From: Bacteroidales bacterium
GTDB lineage: Bacteria > Bacteroidota > Bacteroidia > Bacteroidales > CAIWKO01
Direction of reading: 5' to 3'
DNA length: 34,652 nt
Assembly: GCA_018004645.1 (NCBI GenBank)
Contig: JAGNBV010000021.1
Span: 1-34,652, forward strand
The position numbers and the translations under genes are program-made. Below are positions 23,420 through 32,362 of the stretch, piece by piece; positions within the stretch are counted from its first letter, which is position 1, and each line of letters begins with the position of its first letter. Below the pieces are notes generated by a model. It did no database searches, had not been told where the DNA came from, and worked only from the letters and a program-made list of their open reading frames with translations.

Positions 23420-24628
23420 ATGCTAAACGGAAAAAAAATACTTATTGGCATTACCGGAAGTATTGCCGCCTATAAAATACCCCTGCTAATCCGTCTGCTG
23501 AAAAAAGAAGGAGCGGATGTTCAGGTGGTGGTGACCCCTGCAGCCAAAGATTTTGTTACGCCACTTACATTGTCAACACTTTCCGGACATCCGGTATTGT
23601 GCGAAGGTTTTAATGCCGGTGATGGAAAATGGTTCAGCCATATCGAACTGGGTAGCTGGGCAGATATTTATCTTATAGCCCCTGTTTCGGCCAATACCCT
23701 GGCAAAAATGGCTAACGGACTGGCCGACAACCTGCTAACTACCACTTATCTTGCAGCCAAATGTCCTGTGTTTTTTGCTCCCGCCATGGATCTGGATATG
23801 TACAAACATCCGGCCACGCAAAAAAACGTCAATACCTTATGTGCTTTCGGCCACCACCTCATTGCCCCGCGCGAGGGTGAACTGGCCAGCGGCCTGTGTG
23901 GCGCCGGCAGGTTGGAAGAACCCGAAAAAATTGTTGAAATCCTGGACAATTTCCTTAAAAAAAAAGACCTTTTAAAAAATAAAAAGATCCTGGTTACAGC
24001 AGGACCTACCTACGAAAGCATTGATCCTGTGCGTTTTATCGGCAACCACTCTTCGGGACTGATGGGTTTTGAACTTGCTGCCGTATGTGCTGAAAACGGT
24101 GCCGACGTAACCCTGATTACCGGTCCGGTAACCCTCGCAACACCGTATCCGCACATCCGGAGGGTTGACGTGGTCTCGGCCAGCCAAATGTACCAGCAAT
24201 GCCTTAAAGCTTTTCCTGATGCCGACATCACTATCATGGCCGCCGCCGTTGCCGATTATACCCCCGCATTGGTCAGCAAACAAAAAATAAAAAAATCAGG
24301 AACGCCTCTATCCATAAATCTGAAATCGACTAAAGATATCCTTGCTGCGCTGGGCAAGATTAAACGAAAAGACCAACTACTGGTGGGTTTTGCCCTCGAA
24401 ACCGATAACGAAAACGAAAACGCACTGAAAAAACTAAAAAACAAAAACCTCGACCTCATCGTTTTAAACTCACTTAAAGACAAAGGAGCCGGTTTTAAAC
24501 AACCCACAAACAAGGTTACCCTGTTTAATTACAAATCGGAAAAGAAAACTTTTCCACTTAAATCAAAACATGAAGTAGCAATAGATATTTTTAACGAAAT
24601 TAGCAAATTAAGAAAAGATAAAATATGA
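23420..24628 (+). CDS. coaBC: Bifunctional phosphopantothenoylcysteine decarboxylase / phosphopantothenate-cysteine ligase
   Basis: 402 residues; catalyses two successive steps of coenzyme A synthesis in the cytosol. The N-terminal flavoprotein half (1-180) shows GSIAAYKIP, the catalytic His of HIELG (H74), PVSANTLAKMANGLADNLL, PAMDLDMYKHP and the flexible-lid Cys in LCGAGRL (C160). The classical motif PxMNxxM is PAMDLDM here, so the Asn is Asp; I recall the same change in other Bacteroidota, so it is probably lineage-specific rather than a defect. The C-terminal half starts at KKILVTAGPTYESIDPVRFI and contains NHSSGLMG and AAAVADYTP, the CTP-using ligase. Its stop overlaps the next start as ATGA. 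Confidence 0.95.
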   Translation: MLNGKKILIGITGSIAAYKIPLLIRLLKKEGADVQVVVTPAAKDFVTPLTLSTLSGHPVLCEGFNAGDGKWFSHIELGSWADIYLIAPVSANTLAKMANGLADNLLTTTYLAAKCPVFFAPAMDLDMYKHPATQKNVNTLCAFGHHLIAPREGELASGLCGAGRLEEPEKIVEILDNFLKKKDLLKNKKILVTAGPTYESIDPVRFIGNHSSGLMGFELAAVCAENGADVTLITGPVTLATPYPHIRRVDVVSASQMYQQCLKAFPDADITIMAAAVADYTPALVSKQKIKKSGTPLSINLKSTKDILAALGKIKRKDQLLVGFALETDNENENALKKLKNKNLDLIVLNSLKDKGAGFKQPTNKVTLFNYKSEKKTFPLKSKHEVAIDIFNEISKLRKDKI

Positions 24629-25533
24629 AAAAACTTGTTGTATTGGTTTTGATTATCTTCTCATTCAATATCAACCCGGGTTGTGCCCAGGAACTTTTTT
24701 GCAGTGTGTCTGTCAACCATTCCCAAATAAGCGGTAGCGACAAAACAGTTTTCGAGGAAATGCAGAAGGCCATGCTCGAATTCCTAAATAACCGTAAATG
24801 GACCAACTATTCTTACCGCCAGGAAGAAAAAATTGAATGTTCGTTCTATTTCAATATCTCCGAAAGAAGCTCGGATGTTGACTTTAAAGGTACTTTGCAG
24901 ATACAGTCACGCAGGCCGATCTTCAATACCTCCTATAATTCGCCTATGCTCAATATTGTGGACAAGGATATTTCTTTTAAATACATCCAGAATCAGGCAA
25001 TGGATTATGATGATAACAACTTCTATTCAAACCTTACCTCACTGCTGGCATATTACGCATACATCATTATAGGCATTGACTTTGATTCCTATATGATGAA
25101 AGGTGGCAGTCAATTTTACAATAAGGCTCAAAACATTGTACAACTGGCTCAAAATACTGCCGACAAAGGCTGGAAATCATTTGAAAGCCGTAAAAACCGC
25201 TATTGGCTGGTTGAAAACCTCCTGAATGATTCGTACGGCGGTTTCAGGGAATGCCTGTACCTATATCACCTGAAAGGCTTTGATGACATGAAAGAAAATA
25301 TGGCTAATGGCCGCACATCCATAGTTACCGCCATCGACAAAATGCGCACCGTTGTCAAAGGTACGCCCAACCTGTATTTTACTACCGTTTTTATGGATAC
25401 CAAACGCGACGAGATTATAAACATCTTTTCGCAGGCCCCCGCCAACGACAAAAACCAGGTAGTACCTTACCTCAAAGAAATTGACCCCGCCCATTCCAAT
25501 GATTTCAATTCAAAAATTCTGAATGCAAAGTAA
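24625..25533 (+). CDS. porD: DUF4835 family protein, probable T9SS accessory protein PorD
   Basis: 302 residues with an N-terminal signal segment (KKLVVLVLIIFSFNINPGCAQ) and a mature domain beginning ELFCSVSVNHSQISGSDKTV. The internal pattern RKWTNYSYRQEEKIECSF, SRRPIFNTSYNSPMLNI and ANGRTSIVTAIDKM is that of DUF4835. I recall this family being named type IX secretion system protein PorD, which would fit the T9SS cargo in this window, but I could not check the name. The start overlaps the coaBC stop by four bases and the stop lies 11 bases before recN, so it is in the same operon. A periplasmic location is predicted. The Cys in NPGC could suggest a lipoprotein, but the context is not a good lipobox. 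Confidence 0.8.
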   Translation: MKKLVVLVLIIFSFNINPGCAQELFCSVSVNHSQISGSDKTVFEEMQKAMLEFLNNRKWTNYSYRQEEKIECSFYFNISERSSDVDFKGTLQIQSRRPIFNTSYNSPMLNIVDKDISFKYIQNQAMDYDDNNFYSNLTSLLAYYAYIIIGIDFDSYMMKGGSQFYNKAQNIVQLAQNTADKGWKSFESRKNRYWLVENLLNDSYGGFRECLYLYHLKGFDDMKENMANGRTSIVTAIDKMRTVVKGTPNLYFTTVFMDTKRDEIINIFSQAPANDKNQVVPYLKEIDPAHSNDFNSKILNAK

Positions 25534-25544
25534 ACCGATGACCT

Positions 25545-27197
25545 ATGCTCGCACACCTCTCGATACAGAATTATGCGCTGATTGATGTTATCGAAATAGA
25601 TTTTTTTGCAGGTTATACGGTTATTACCGGCGAAACTGGAGCCGGTAAATCCATCATTCTCGATGCATTGTCGCTTATCCTGGGCCAGCGTGCCGACCTG
25701 CAAGCCCTGCCCGGTACCAACAGAAAATGCATTATCGAAGGCACCTTCAATATAAAAAATTATGAGCTGGGTTATTTTTTTGATGCCAACAACCTTGATT
25801 ACGATGACATCCTGATTCTCAGACGCGAAATTAATCCCGAAGGCAAATCGCGGGCATTTATCAACGACACACCCGTTTCGCTGGCACAGATGAAAGAACT
25901 GGGCGAAAAATTGGTGGATATCCACTCGCAACATCAGACACGACTCATCAACGATGAGAGATTCCAGATGCTGGCTATCGACAGTTATGCCAACATCTCG
26001 GGGCAGGTAAAAGACCATGCAGGGCTTTTTGCAGGTTACCGCGAAATGAAAAAGGAGCTCCAGCAACTGATAGACCTCGAAAAACAAGCAAAAGCCGATG
26101 CCGACTATTACAATTTTTTATTCAACGAGCTCGAAAGTGCAGCCCTGAAAGAAGACGAACAGCAGCCGCTGGAACAGGAATTAGAGCTTCTGAATCATGT
26201 AGAACAAATAAAATCCACTGTCAGCAAGGCCGTTTATTCGCTCAGCAACAGCGAAAACAGCATCAACCAGCAGTTAAATACAGTATATAGTCTCCTGACA
26301 CAGGTGGCTAAGTTCGACAGCAGCCTTGAAGAAAACATCCGGCGTCTGCAAAGTGCCTGCATCGAGCTGAAAGACATCTCTTCCGAAATGGAACAGATTG
26401 ATGAAAAAATTCAGTATTCGCCCGAACGTTTTGAAATAGTTTCACAACGCCTCAACGAGATATACCGCCTGCAGCAGAAACACCGCGTCAACACAGTAGG
26501 AGAGCTGTTAACCATCAAAAACGAGTTCGACCAAAAGCTGCAAAACATCTCATCGCTCGAAAGCAATATCAGCAAAATGGAGTCGCTGATAAGTCAAAAT
26601 GAGAAAGAATTGCAGGCTTCGGCACAAAAAATTTCAGCGTCAAGGAAAAAGGTTTTCAAAGAAATTGAACAAAAAGTGGTGGGCATTCTTCAGCAATTGG
26701 GTATGCCTAATGCCCGTGTTGCCATTGTTCATCAGTTGCTTCCTGCCGTTGCCGAAGATGGCCTGGATGAAATAAAATTCACCTTCAGTGCAAACAAAGG
26801 CTCCGAACTGAAGGAAATATCCAGTATTGCTTCCGGCGGGGAGTTGTCGCGGCTGATGCTGGCACTAAAATCCATTATTTCACGGAAAAAACTCTTACCA
26901 ACCATTATTTTCGACGAGATCGACAGCGGTGTGTCGGGCGAAGTGGCAGCAAAAACCGGTGCTATTATGAAAGACCTCTCGAAAGATATGCAGGTAATCT
27001 CCATTACCCATCTTCCACAAATAGCTGGAAAAAGTGATTTTCATTACCTGGTGTATAAAAAAGAAGAAAAAAACACTACGTTCACCCGCCTGAAGCTGCT
27101 GCAACCCGACGAAAGGGTAGAGGTATTAGCCGAAATGCTGAGCGGCAGCAATGTCAGCGAAGCAGCCCGAAAAACTGCGAGGCAGTTGTTACACTAA
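25545..27197 (+). CDS. recN: DNA repair ATPase RecN
   Basis: 550 residues, SMC-like. The N-terminal ATPase half has LSIQNYALIDVIEIDF and a Walker A, GETGAGKS, at 29-36, followed by SIILDALSLILGQRAD. A long coiled-coil region (roughly 160-365) is rich in Glu, Gln and Lys. The C-terminal half carries the ABC signature SGGELSRLMLALK (near residue 430), Walker B TIIFDEIDSG (near 453) and the H-loop ITHLPQIA. RecN is recruited to double-strand breaks and tethers DNA before RecA-dependent repair. It is the last gene of the bamD-rpoZ-coaBC-DUF4835 run; a 131-base gap follows. The length is normal for the family. Confidence 0.95.
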   Translation: MLAHLSIQNYALIDVIEIDFFAGYTVITGETGAGKSIILDALSLILGQRADLQALPGTNRKCIIEGTFNIKNYELGYFFDANNLDYDDILILRREINPEGKSRAFINDTPVSLAQMKELGEKLVDIHSQHQTRLINDERFQMLAIDSYANISGQVKDHAGLFAGYREMKKELQQLIDLEKQAKADADYYNFLFNELESAALKEDEQQPLEQELELLNHVEQIKSTVSKAVYSLSNSENSINQQLNTVYSLLTQVAKFDSSLEENIRRLQSACIELKDISSEMEQIDEKIQYSPERFEIVSQRLNEIYRLQQKHRVNTVGELLTIKNEFDQKLQNISSLESNISKMESLISQNEKELQASAQKISASRKKVFKEIEQKVVGILQQLGMPNARVAIVHQLLPAVAEDGLDEIKFTFSANKGSELKEISSIASGGELSRLMLALKSIISRKKLLPTIIFDEIDSGVSGEVAAKTGAIMKDLSKDMQVISITHLPQIAGKSDFHYLVYKKEEKNTTFTRLKLLQPDERVEVLAEMLSGSNVSEAARKTARQLLH

Positions 27198-27233
27198 TTT
27201 TTTTACTGTCATAAAACGATTACATATATTTTT

Positions 27234-27250
27234 CCTGCACATCATGCAGG
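27234..27250. repeat. Small perfect hairpin in the recN-peptidase spacer
   Basis: CCTGCA (27234-27239) and TGCAGG (27245-27250) flank a CATCA loop, and outside them TTTCC and GGAAA could extend the pairing. No T-run follows, so termination of recN transcription by it is uncertain. Confidence 0.35.
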
Positions 27251-27328
27251 TACGGGAAATTTTGTAATATTGATGTTCAAAACCTGAAAACTACCTGTTA
27301 TAAACTTTTAAAACAAAGGAATCTCTTG

Positions 27329-29236
27329 ATGATAAAACATTACCTCAGATTTATTTTTTCGGCTTCGGTTATCATGATGATGTGTGGACCTTATGCGGAA
27401 ACAGTATCAGCGCAGGAAAGCCTTTTTCTCAGTAAAGAAATTGCGCAGGCCATCAGGTCAGGTACAAGAACCACGGACGGCAACCCCGGGAAAAAATACT
27501 GGCAAAACACAGCCGACTATAAAATAAAAGTGAAATTTTTTCCGGAAACCGGCTACGTGGAAGGACAGGAAGAAATAACCTATTATAATAACAGCCCCGA
27601 TACATTGAAAACCCTGGTCATCAGGCTTTATCAGGATCTGTTTAAGAAGGGCGCTGCAAGAACACTTGATGTGTATCCTGTTGATCTGACAGATGGTGTT
27701 CTTATTAAACAGGTAATGAACAATGGCAGGACCATTTCTGCTAAAGCTGAGGACAATCGCATCACCAGAAGAGGAACAAATATGTACGTTACCCTCAATG
27801 ACCCATTAAACACTAAAGCCTCTACCAAAATTACCATTGATTGGAGTTTCAGGATGCCTTCAAAAACTCAGATTCGCATGGGAACCTACGATTCCACCAG
27901 TTTCTTTATCGGACAGTGGTACCCTCAAATTGCCGTTTACGACGACATCAGCGGATGGGACACCCGCGATTATACAGGATTGGCTGAATTTTATAATGAT
28001 TTTGGCAATTTTGATGTGGAAATCTCCGTTCCGGGCAAATATGTTGTGTGGGCCACAGGTAACCTGGTAAACCCCGGCGATTTACTGAATGAGCCTTATC
28101 TTGCAAAGTACCGGGAGGCGTTAAGTTCTTCCGAAACCGTTACCATTGCACTTCCCGATGATTATAACAAGGGTAATGTGACCAAACAGGGAGCATGGAA
28201 TACATGGAAATATAAAGCGGACAATGTCAGCGATTTTGCCTTCGCACTCAGTGATCATTTTGTTTGGGAAGGCTGCAGCATCGAAGCCGGCACGGGCGGC
28301 AGAAAAGTTTTTATTCAAACTGCTTATAACGCAAAGCACAGTGATTATAAAGAAGTTATTGCCATAGCACGGAAAACGATCTTATTTCTGTCTGAAAAAC
28401 TGCCGGGGGTGCCTTATCCCTTTCCATGCATGAGCATTTTCGACGGGGCCGACGGAATGGAATACCCGATGATGACCAATGTCGGCTCATCCGAAGACAG
28501 GGGAGATGTTGTTTACGCGCATTCGCACGAAATAACACACACATATTTTCCTTTTTATGTGGGAACAAATGAAACAAAATATGGCTGGATGGACGAAAGC
28601 ATGGCTGTTTTTTTACCCGAAGCATTGCAAAAAGAAATTGAACCCACAAAAGATGTGGCGTCATACACAACTCATGTTTATTCATATTACGGCGGCAGGG
28701 AATTTGAACCTGCTGTGATGACGCCTACGTATTACCTTACACCGGAAATCTATTTTATTCTCAATTATGGTAAGGCGGAGCAAATACTAAGGCTGCTCGA
28801 AATACAATTAGGTAAGGATGTCTTTAGTAAATGCCTTAAGGGATTTATGGACAGTTGGAAATACAAACATCCAACGCCATACGACTTTTTCAATTGTTTT
28901 AATCAGATTTCAGGCCAGGACCTTACGTGGTTCTGGAAGCCATGGTATTTTGAGCAGGGTTTTCCCGACCTTACCATATCTTCTGCTACATACGAAGCCG
29001 GAAAATGTACGGTCGAAATTAAAAATTCAGGAACGCTTCCCTTGCCTGTTTATTTATTGTTTGATACTGAGAACGGAGAAAAAATACGGTATGATTTGCC
29101 GGCAGACACCTGGAAAGACGGGAAAAACATAACTATAGTAACACTGGAGATTAAACAGAAAGTCACAAAGATCACATTGGGTAATAGTCAGGTTCCCGAT
29201 GGTAATCCTTCGGATAATAATTTCAAAATAAAATAG
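27329..29236 (+). CDS. M1-type (gluzincin) zinc aminopeptidase-like protein, secreted or periplasmic
   Basis: 635 residues from the ATG at 27329; a TTG one codon earlier also opens the frame, but an AAAGGA sequence (27315-27320) at SD distance supports the ATG. The signal peptide ends near TVSAQ. The beta-rich N-terminal domain (about 55-290) has YKIKVKFFPETGYVEGQEEI. The catalytic core has GMEYPMM (376-382), a variant of the GxMEN substrate motif, and the zinc site HEITH (H400, E401, H404) with E423 in GWMDES, exactly the HExxH-18-E spacing. No T9SS domain ends the protein (it finishes NPSDNNFKIK), so it may stay periplasmic or be outer-membrane associated. One base separates its stop from the C10 peptidase ATG, so the two are probably one unit. 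Confidence 0.9.
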   Translation: MIKHYLRFIFSASVIMMMCGPYAETVSAQESLFLSKEIAQAIRSGTRTTDGNPGKKYWQNTADYKIKVKFFPETGYVEGQEEITYYNNSPDTLKTLVIRLYQDLFKKGAARTLDVYPVDLTDGVLIKQVMNNGRTISAKAEDNRITRRGTNMYVTLNDPLNTKASTKITIDWSFRMPSKTQIRMGTYDSTSFFIGQWYPQIAVYDDISGWDTRDYTGLAEFYNDFGNFDVEISVPGKYVVWATGNLVNPGDLLNEPYLAKYREALSSSETVTIALPDDYNKGNVTKQGAWNTWKYKADNVSDFAFALSDHFVWEGCSIEAGTGGRKVFIQTAYNAKHSDYKEVIAIARKTILFLSEKLPGVPYPFPCMSIFDGADGMEYPMMTNVGSSEDRGDVVYAHSHEITHTYFPFYVGTNETKYGWMDESMAVFLPEALQKEIEPTKDVASYTTHVYSYYGGREFEPAVMTPTYYLTPEIYFILNYGKAEQILRLLEIQLGKDVFSKCLKGFMDSWKYKHPTPYDFFNCFNQISGQDLTWFWKPWYFEQGFPDLTISSATYEAGKCTVEIKNSGTLPLPVYLLFDTENGEKIRYDLPADTWKDGKNITIVTLEIKQKVTKITLGNSQVPDGNPSDNNFKIK

Positions 29237-29237
29237 T

Positions 29238-30662
29238 ATGAATTTCAAAATGAAAATTTCGTTGTTGAGTCTATGGGTATTATCGTTGCCTTATGTGATT
29301 TTTGCTGAACCTGTAACAAGCGAAACGGCAAAAAAGGTTGTTATTGCAAAAATTGCACTTTCAGGCTATGGCAATGAGTTTTCAATAAAAAACATTACTG
29401 CTGTCAACAACGGAGACCTCATATGCTTTTATGCTGCTGAGTTAAGCCCTGCAGGCTATATGATCGTGGCTGCCGATAATGACTTGCCCCCGGTAATTGC
29501 CTATTCGTATATCAATAATTTGGACGCTGAAGGGACTTTTTTGAAAATCCTGAAAAATGATATTTCCCAACGCCTGGCATACAAAGAAAATGCCCCTGCA
29601 CAAAAAATCAAAAACAGAAAAATGCAATGGGAGGCTTTAACAAATGACACGGACAGGCTACTTGTTGTTTCGCAGCAATGGCCACCTGCGGGGACAACTT
29701 CTACAGGAGGCTGGCTTGAAACAAATTGGACTCAAAGCGCCCCTTACAACCAGATGTGTCCCATTGATCCGGTAACTTTGTCAAGAAGTTATGTCGGTTG
29801 TCCTGCAACAGCTATGGCACAAATTCTCAATTATCACAAGACAACTAATAACACGGTTTTCGATGACGGTGATGATTATAACCATAATTATTCAGGCCGT
29901 ACGTTTACCATCGACGATGATTTCAGCCTGCATGGTTTTCCTTCTTTTCCGCAGCTCAATGCGTATCTTGACACACTGAACTCACATTATTTGAATAATA
30001 TTTTGCCCACCAACCAGGATAAGGCAGCCCTGTCGTTTGCCTGCGGGGTGGCCGCCACACAGATTTTTACTTCCGAAGGTTCCGGAACTTTCGGTGTTAA
30101 TCAGGCGATGGAAGCTTATTCCCGTTTTGGTTGTACTACTGCCCAATTGCTTTGGTCGGCTGACACTTCGCTTTTTACCAGACTTATTCAAAACATGATG
30201 GACTCGCTGCCCGCACATCTTGCTATCGTAGATGAATCAAATTCTTCCGGTCACAATGTTGTGGTCGATGGCTATAATACGGATAATTATTTTCATGTGA
30301 ATTTCGGATGGGGAGGCTCAAGCAACGGATGGTACCTGCTCCCTGACGAAATACCATACGGACTCACCGTTATCGAGGGGGTAATATTGGATATTATGAA
30401 AAATGAGTATGCTTCAACGCCACAAATAGAAACTATTTCTCCACTTGCAGCATATCCGAACCCTGTCTCAGATCTAATTACGATAGTTTGCCCGCAAAAA
30501 ACGATTATAGAAATTCTAAATATCCAGGGGCAAATACTTAAGACCGTTTATACTTCATCTGCCGAAACAATAGTTAGTTTAGAAAACATGGCAAGCGGGA
30601 TATATGTAATAAGAGCGATTAGCGACAAAGAAAGTGTAATACAAAAATTTATTAAAAGATAA
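29238..30662 (+). CDS. Secreted C10 (streptopain-like) cysteine peptidase with T9SS type A signal
   Basis: 474 residues. Signal peptide about 1-23 (ending YVIFA). An inhibitory propeptide of the Spi/streptopain type occupies about 24-125 (AGYMIVAADNDLPPVIAYS). The catalytic domain (about 145-392) has the nucleophile Cys188 in YVGCPATAMAQILNYH and the His339 in SSGHNVVVDGY, followed by FHVNFGWGG, the conserved tryptophan loop of C10 enzymes. The C-terminus from about 400 is a T9SS type A domain: YPNPVSDLITIVCP, then IEILNIQGQIL and ASGIYVIRA, finishing VIQKFIKR. Export across both membranes with surface attachment or release is expected. An alternative start is the Met five codons in (29250). 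It is predicted to be co-transcribed with the M1-type enzyme. Confidence 0.92.
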   Translation: MNFKMKISLLSLWVLSLPYVIFAEPVTSETAKKVVIAKIALSGYGNEFSIKNITAVNNGDLICFYAAELSPAGYMIVAADNDLPPVIAYSYINNLDAEGTFLKILKNDISQRLAYKENAPAQKIKNRKMQWEALTNDTDRLLVVSQQWPPAGTTSTGGWLETNWTQSAPYNQMCPIDPVTLSRSYVGCPATAMAQILNYHKTTNNTVFDDGDDYNHNYSGRTFTIDDDFSLHGFPSFPQLNAYLDTLNSHYLNNILPTNQDKAALSFACGVAATQIFTSEGSGTFGVNQAMEAYSRFGCTTAQLLWSADTSLFTRLIQNMMDSLPAHLAIVDESNSSGHNVVVDGYNTDNYFHVNFGWGGSSNGWYLLPDEIPYGLTVIEGVILDIMKNEYASTPQIETISPLAAYPNPVSDLITIVCPQKTIIEILNIQGQILKTVYTSSAETIVSLENMASGIYVIRAISDKESVIQKFIKR

Positions 30663-30799
30663 TTGTCTCAGACTCATTAATTGCTAACCAGCCAATCAGT
30701 ATAATATTTAATGCGTAATATGCCTTTATCATCAACAGGGAAAACCGATCACGGGAATCGTTTGTTATGAAAAAGGAAAAGAATCTGAAGGTTTTTCCC

Positions 30800-30825
30800 A
30801 AAAAATGAAGTTATCTAAAACTTCA
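30800..30825 (-). terminator. Intrinsic terminator overlapping the stop of the DUF5683 gene
   Basis: Read on the minus strand: stem TGAAGTT, loop TTAGAT, stem AACTTCA, then six Ts. The TAG stop of the DUF5683 gene (30817-30815) is in the loop. The stem is seven perfect base pairs and the T-run follows at once. It would end the parA-parB-DUF5683 transcript and face the convergent C10 peptidase. Confidence 0.75.
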
Positions 30826-31462
30826 GGGAGATTTTTATTCCGCCGGCCATATTTTTTCCGCTGTAGTAGGAGAGGGAGTTCATATCCGGCTCTACCTTCA
30901 ACGATAGATCATCAGAGATGTCAAATTTATAAAGATGCCCGTCAACCGAGGCATCAATGATGTTTAAAATATAAAACAAACTGCCGACAATACAGGTAAG
31001 TTCAAAATTTCGACGGTAATAATTCCAGTTTTCGTACAGTATGTCTTTCGACATTATTTCGGGAAAATAATCTGTAACCGTTGTATCTAAAGCCGACCTG
31101 TACATATAGGTGTCTTTGTACTTATTAAACTTGGTATAATAGTTATATCCCAGGTAGCCAATGATACCAAAACCCACATATATCACGGGGACTTTCCAGT
31201 ATTTTTTATTGTAAATCTGCCCCAGGCCCGGCAACGCAGCCGACATCCATGCGGCTTTTTTGGGCGAATGCAGTTTTACTTTAGCAGTGTCTGTTGTGGG
31301 GGACTTTTTCACAACCTGCTCTTTTCCTGCAGTAACCTTTACAAGGCTGCTTGTGTCAGAAACAATACTGTCGGCCGGCCCGGTTTGGCCCAATGCAAGG
31401 CTGGCATTGATAATAAAGACTAAAGAAAAAACAATGAAATATTTGCTGCAAAGAAAAGGCAT
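30815..31462 (-). CDS. DUF5683 family membrane protein
   Basis: 215 residues. An N-terminal hydrophobic signal (KYFIVFSLVFIINASLALGQ) is followed by a Ser/Thr/Lys-rich linker (about 22-68), then HSPKKAAWMSAALPGLGQIYNKKYWKVP and two or three further hydrophobic segments (VIYVGFGIIGYLGYNYY and ELTCIVGSLFYILNIIDASV). The PGLGQIYNKKYWK segment is the recognisable part of the family. The end DLSLKVEPDMNS to GGIKISLKF is beta-like. DUF5683 commonly lies just after parB in Bacteroidota; here there are 6 bases between the parB stop and this ATG, so co-expression is likely. The biochemical role is unknown; the location is probably the envelope. Confidence 0.85.
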   Translation of the reverse strand: MPFLCSKYFIVFSLVFIINASLALGQTGPADSIVSDTSSLVKVTAGKEQVVKKSPTTDTAKVKLHSPKKAAWMSAALPGLGQIYNKKYWKVPVIYVGFGIIGYLGYNYYTKFNKYKDTYMYRSALDTTVTDYFPEIMSKDILYENWNYYRRNFELTCIVGSLFYILNIIDASVDGHLYKFDISDDLSLKVEPDMNSLSYYSGKNMAGGIKISLKF

Positions 31463-31468
31463 GAGTGT

Positions 31469-32362
31469 TTATTGTTTCATCTTGGCAATGATCTTATTCA
31501 GTTCATCATCAGACTTGAAAGAAATAACGATGCTACCTTTGCCTTTATTGCGGTATTTAATGTCAACGGATGTTTGAAAGCGGTCGGTGAGTAATTTTTT
31601 TATTTCAACAACTTTGTAAGGCACCTCGGTTTTGGGTTGAGGTTTTTTTGTTTTTACGGTGGCAGTTTCTTTGGTAAGTTTTTCAGCTTCGCGCACCGAA
31701 AGACCCTGATCAACAATCATGTTAAAAATGCGCAATTGTCTTTCAGCCTCTTCAATACCGGCAATGGCGCGGGCATGGCCCATGCTGAGTTGTTCTTCCT
31801 TCAGGGCTTTCTGAATAATTTCGGGCAGTTTAAGGAGCCGCAGATAATTAGTAACGGTAGAACGTTTGGAGTTAACTTTTTCGCTTAATTCGGCCTGAGT
31901 CAGTTTGCATTCATCCACCAGTCGCTGGTACGAAAGAGCAATTTCGATAGGGTTAAGGTCTTCACGGTGTATATTTTCGATAAGTGCCCATTCCAGCATC
32001 TGTTCGTCATCAGCAATGCGTATATAGGCAGGTATTTCTTTCAACCCTGCTATTTGTGCGGCTCTGAAACGGCGTTCGCCGGTAATAAGCTGGTATTTAT
32101 CAAAACCCAGTTTGCGCACTGTAACCGGCTGAATGAGTCCGTGAGTTTTAATGGATTCAGCTAATTCTTCCAGGGCAATCTCATCAAACTGGTCGCGGGG
32201 CTGAAAAGGATTAGCTTCAATCTGCGATACGCTGATTTCGGCTACCGAACCCACCACATATTTTCCCATCACATCGCTTTTGCTGGTAATATCGGTATCG
32301 GGGTTTTCGAGCAGGGAACTGAGGCCTCGGCCAATAACAGTGCTTCTTTTCTTATTTGTCAT
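31469..32362 (-). CDS. parB: Chromosome-partitioning protein ParB (Spo0J family)
   Basis: 297 residues; binds parS sites near the origin and spreads as a CTP-dependent clamp to recruit ParA and SMC. The N-terminal ParB domain reads ISVSQIEANPFQPRDQFDEI (about 37-56), followed by GLIQPVTVRKLG and the GERRFRAAQIAG box. The central DNA-binding part has LNPIEIALSYQRLVDE and the helix-turn-helix LTQAELSEKVNSKRSTVTNY. The end (about 230-297) is the dimerisation domain after a Thr/Lys/Pro-rich linker. The start overlaps the parA stop by 11 bases. No consensus parS palindrome was seen in the window, so the sites must be elsewhere or degenerate. Confidence 0.95.
   Translation of the reverse strand: MTNKKRSTVIGRGLSSLLENPDTDITSKSDVMGKYVVGSVAEISVSQIEANPFQPRDQFDEIALEELAESIKTHGLIQPVTVRKLGFDKYQLITGERRFRAAQIAGLKEIPAYIRIADDEQMLEWALIENIHREDLNPIEIALSYQRLVDECKLTQAELSEKVNSKRSTVTNYLRLLKLPEIIQKALKEEQLSMGHARAIAGIEEAERQLRIFNMIVDQGLSVREAEKLTKETATVKTKKPQPKTEVPYKVVEIKKLLTDRFQTSVDIKYRNKGKGSIVISFKSDDELNKIIAKMKQ

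Noticed and set aside
25467..26087. 206-residue minus-strand frame opposite recN
   Set aside because: Antisense to the RecN ATPase domain and across the DUF4835 stop; composition not protein-like.
27265..27272. TAATATTG upstream of the M1-type gene as a -7 element
   Set aside because: One mismatch to TAnnTTTG and no -33 partner; not distinguishable from A/T-rich background.
30738..30799. Long-range pairing GGGAAAACC with GGTTTTTCCC
   Set aside because: The 43-base loop, the one-base bulge and the absence of a T-tract on the plus strand make it a poor terminator for the C10 gene.
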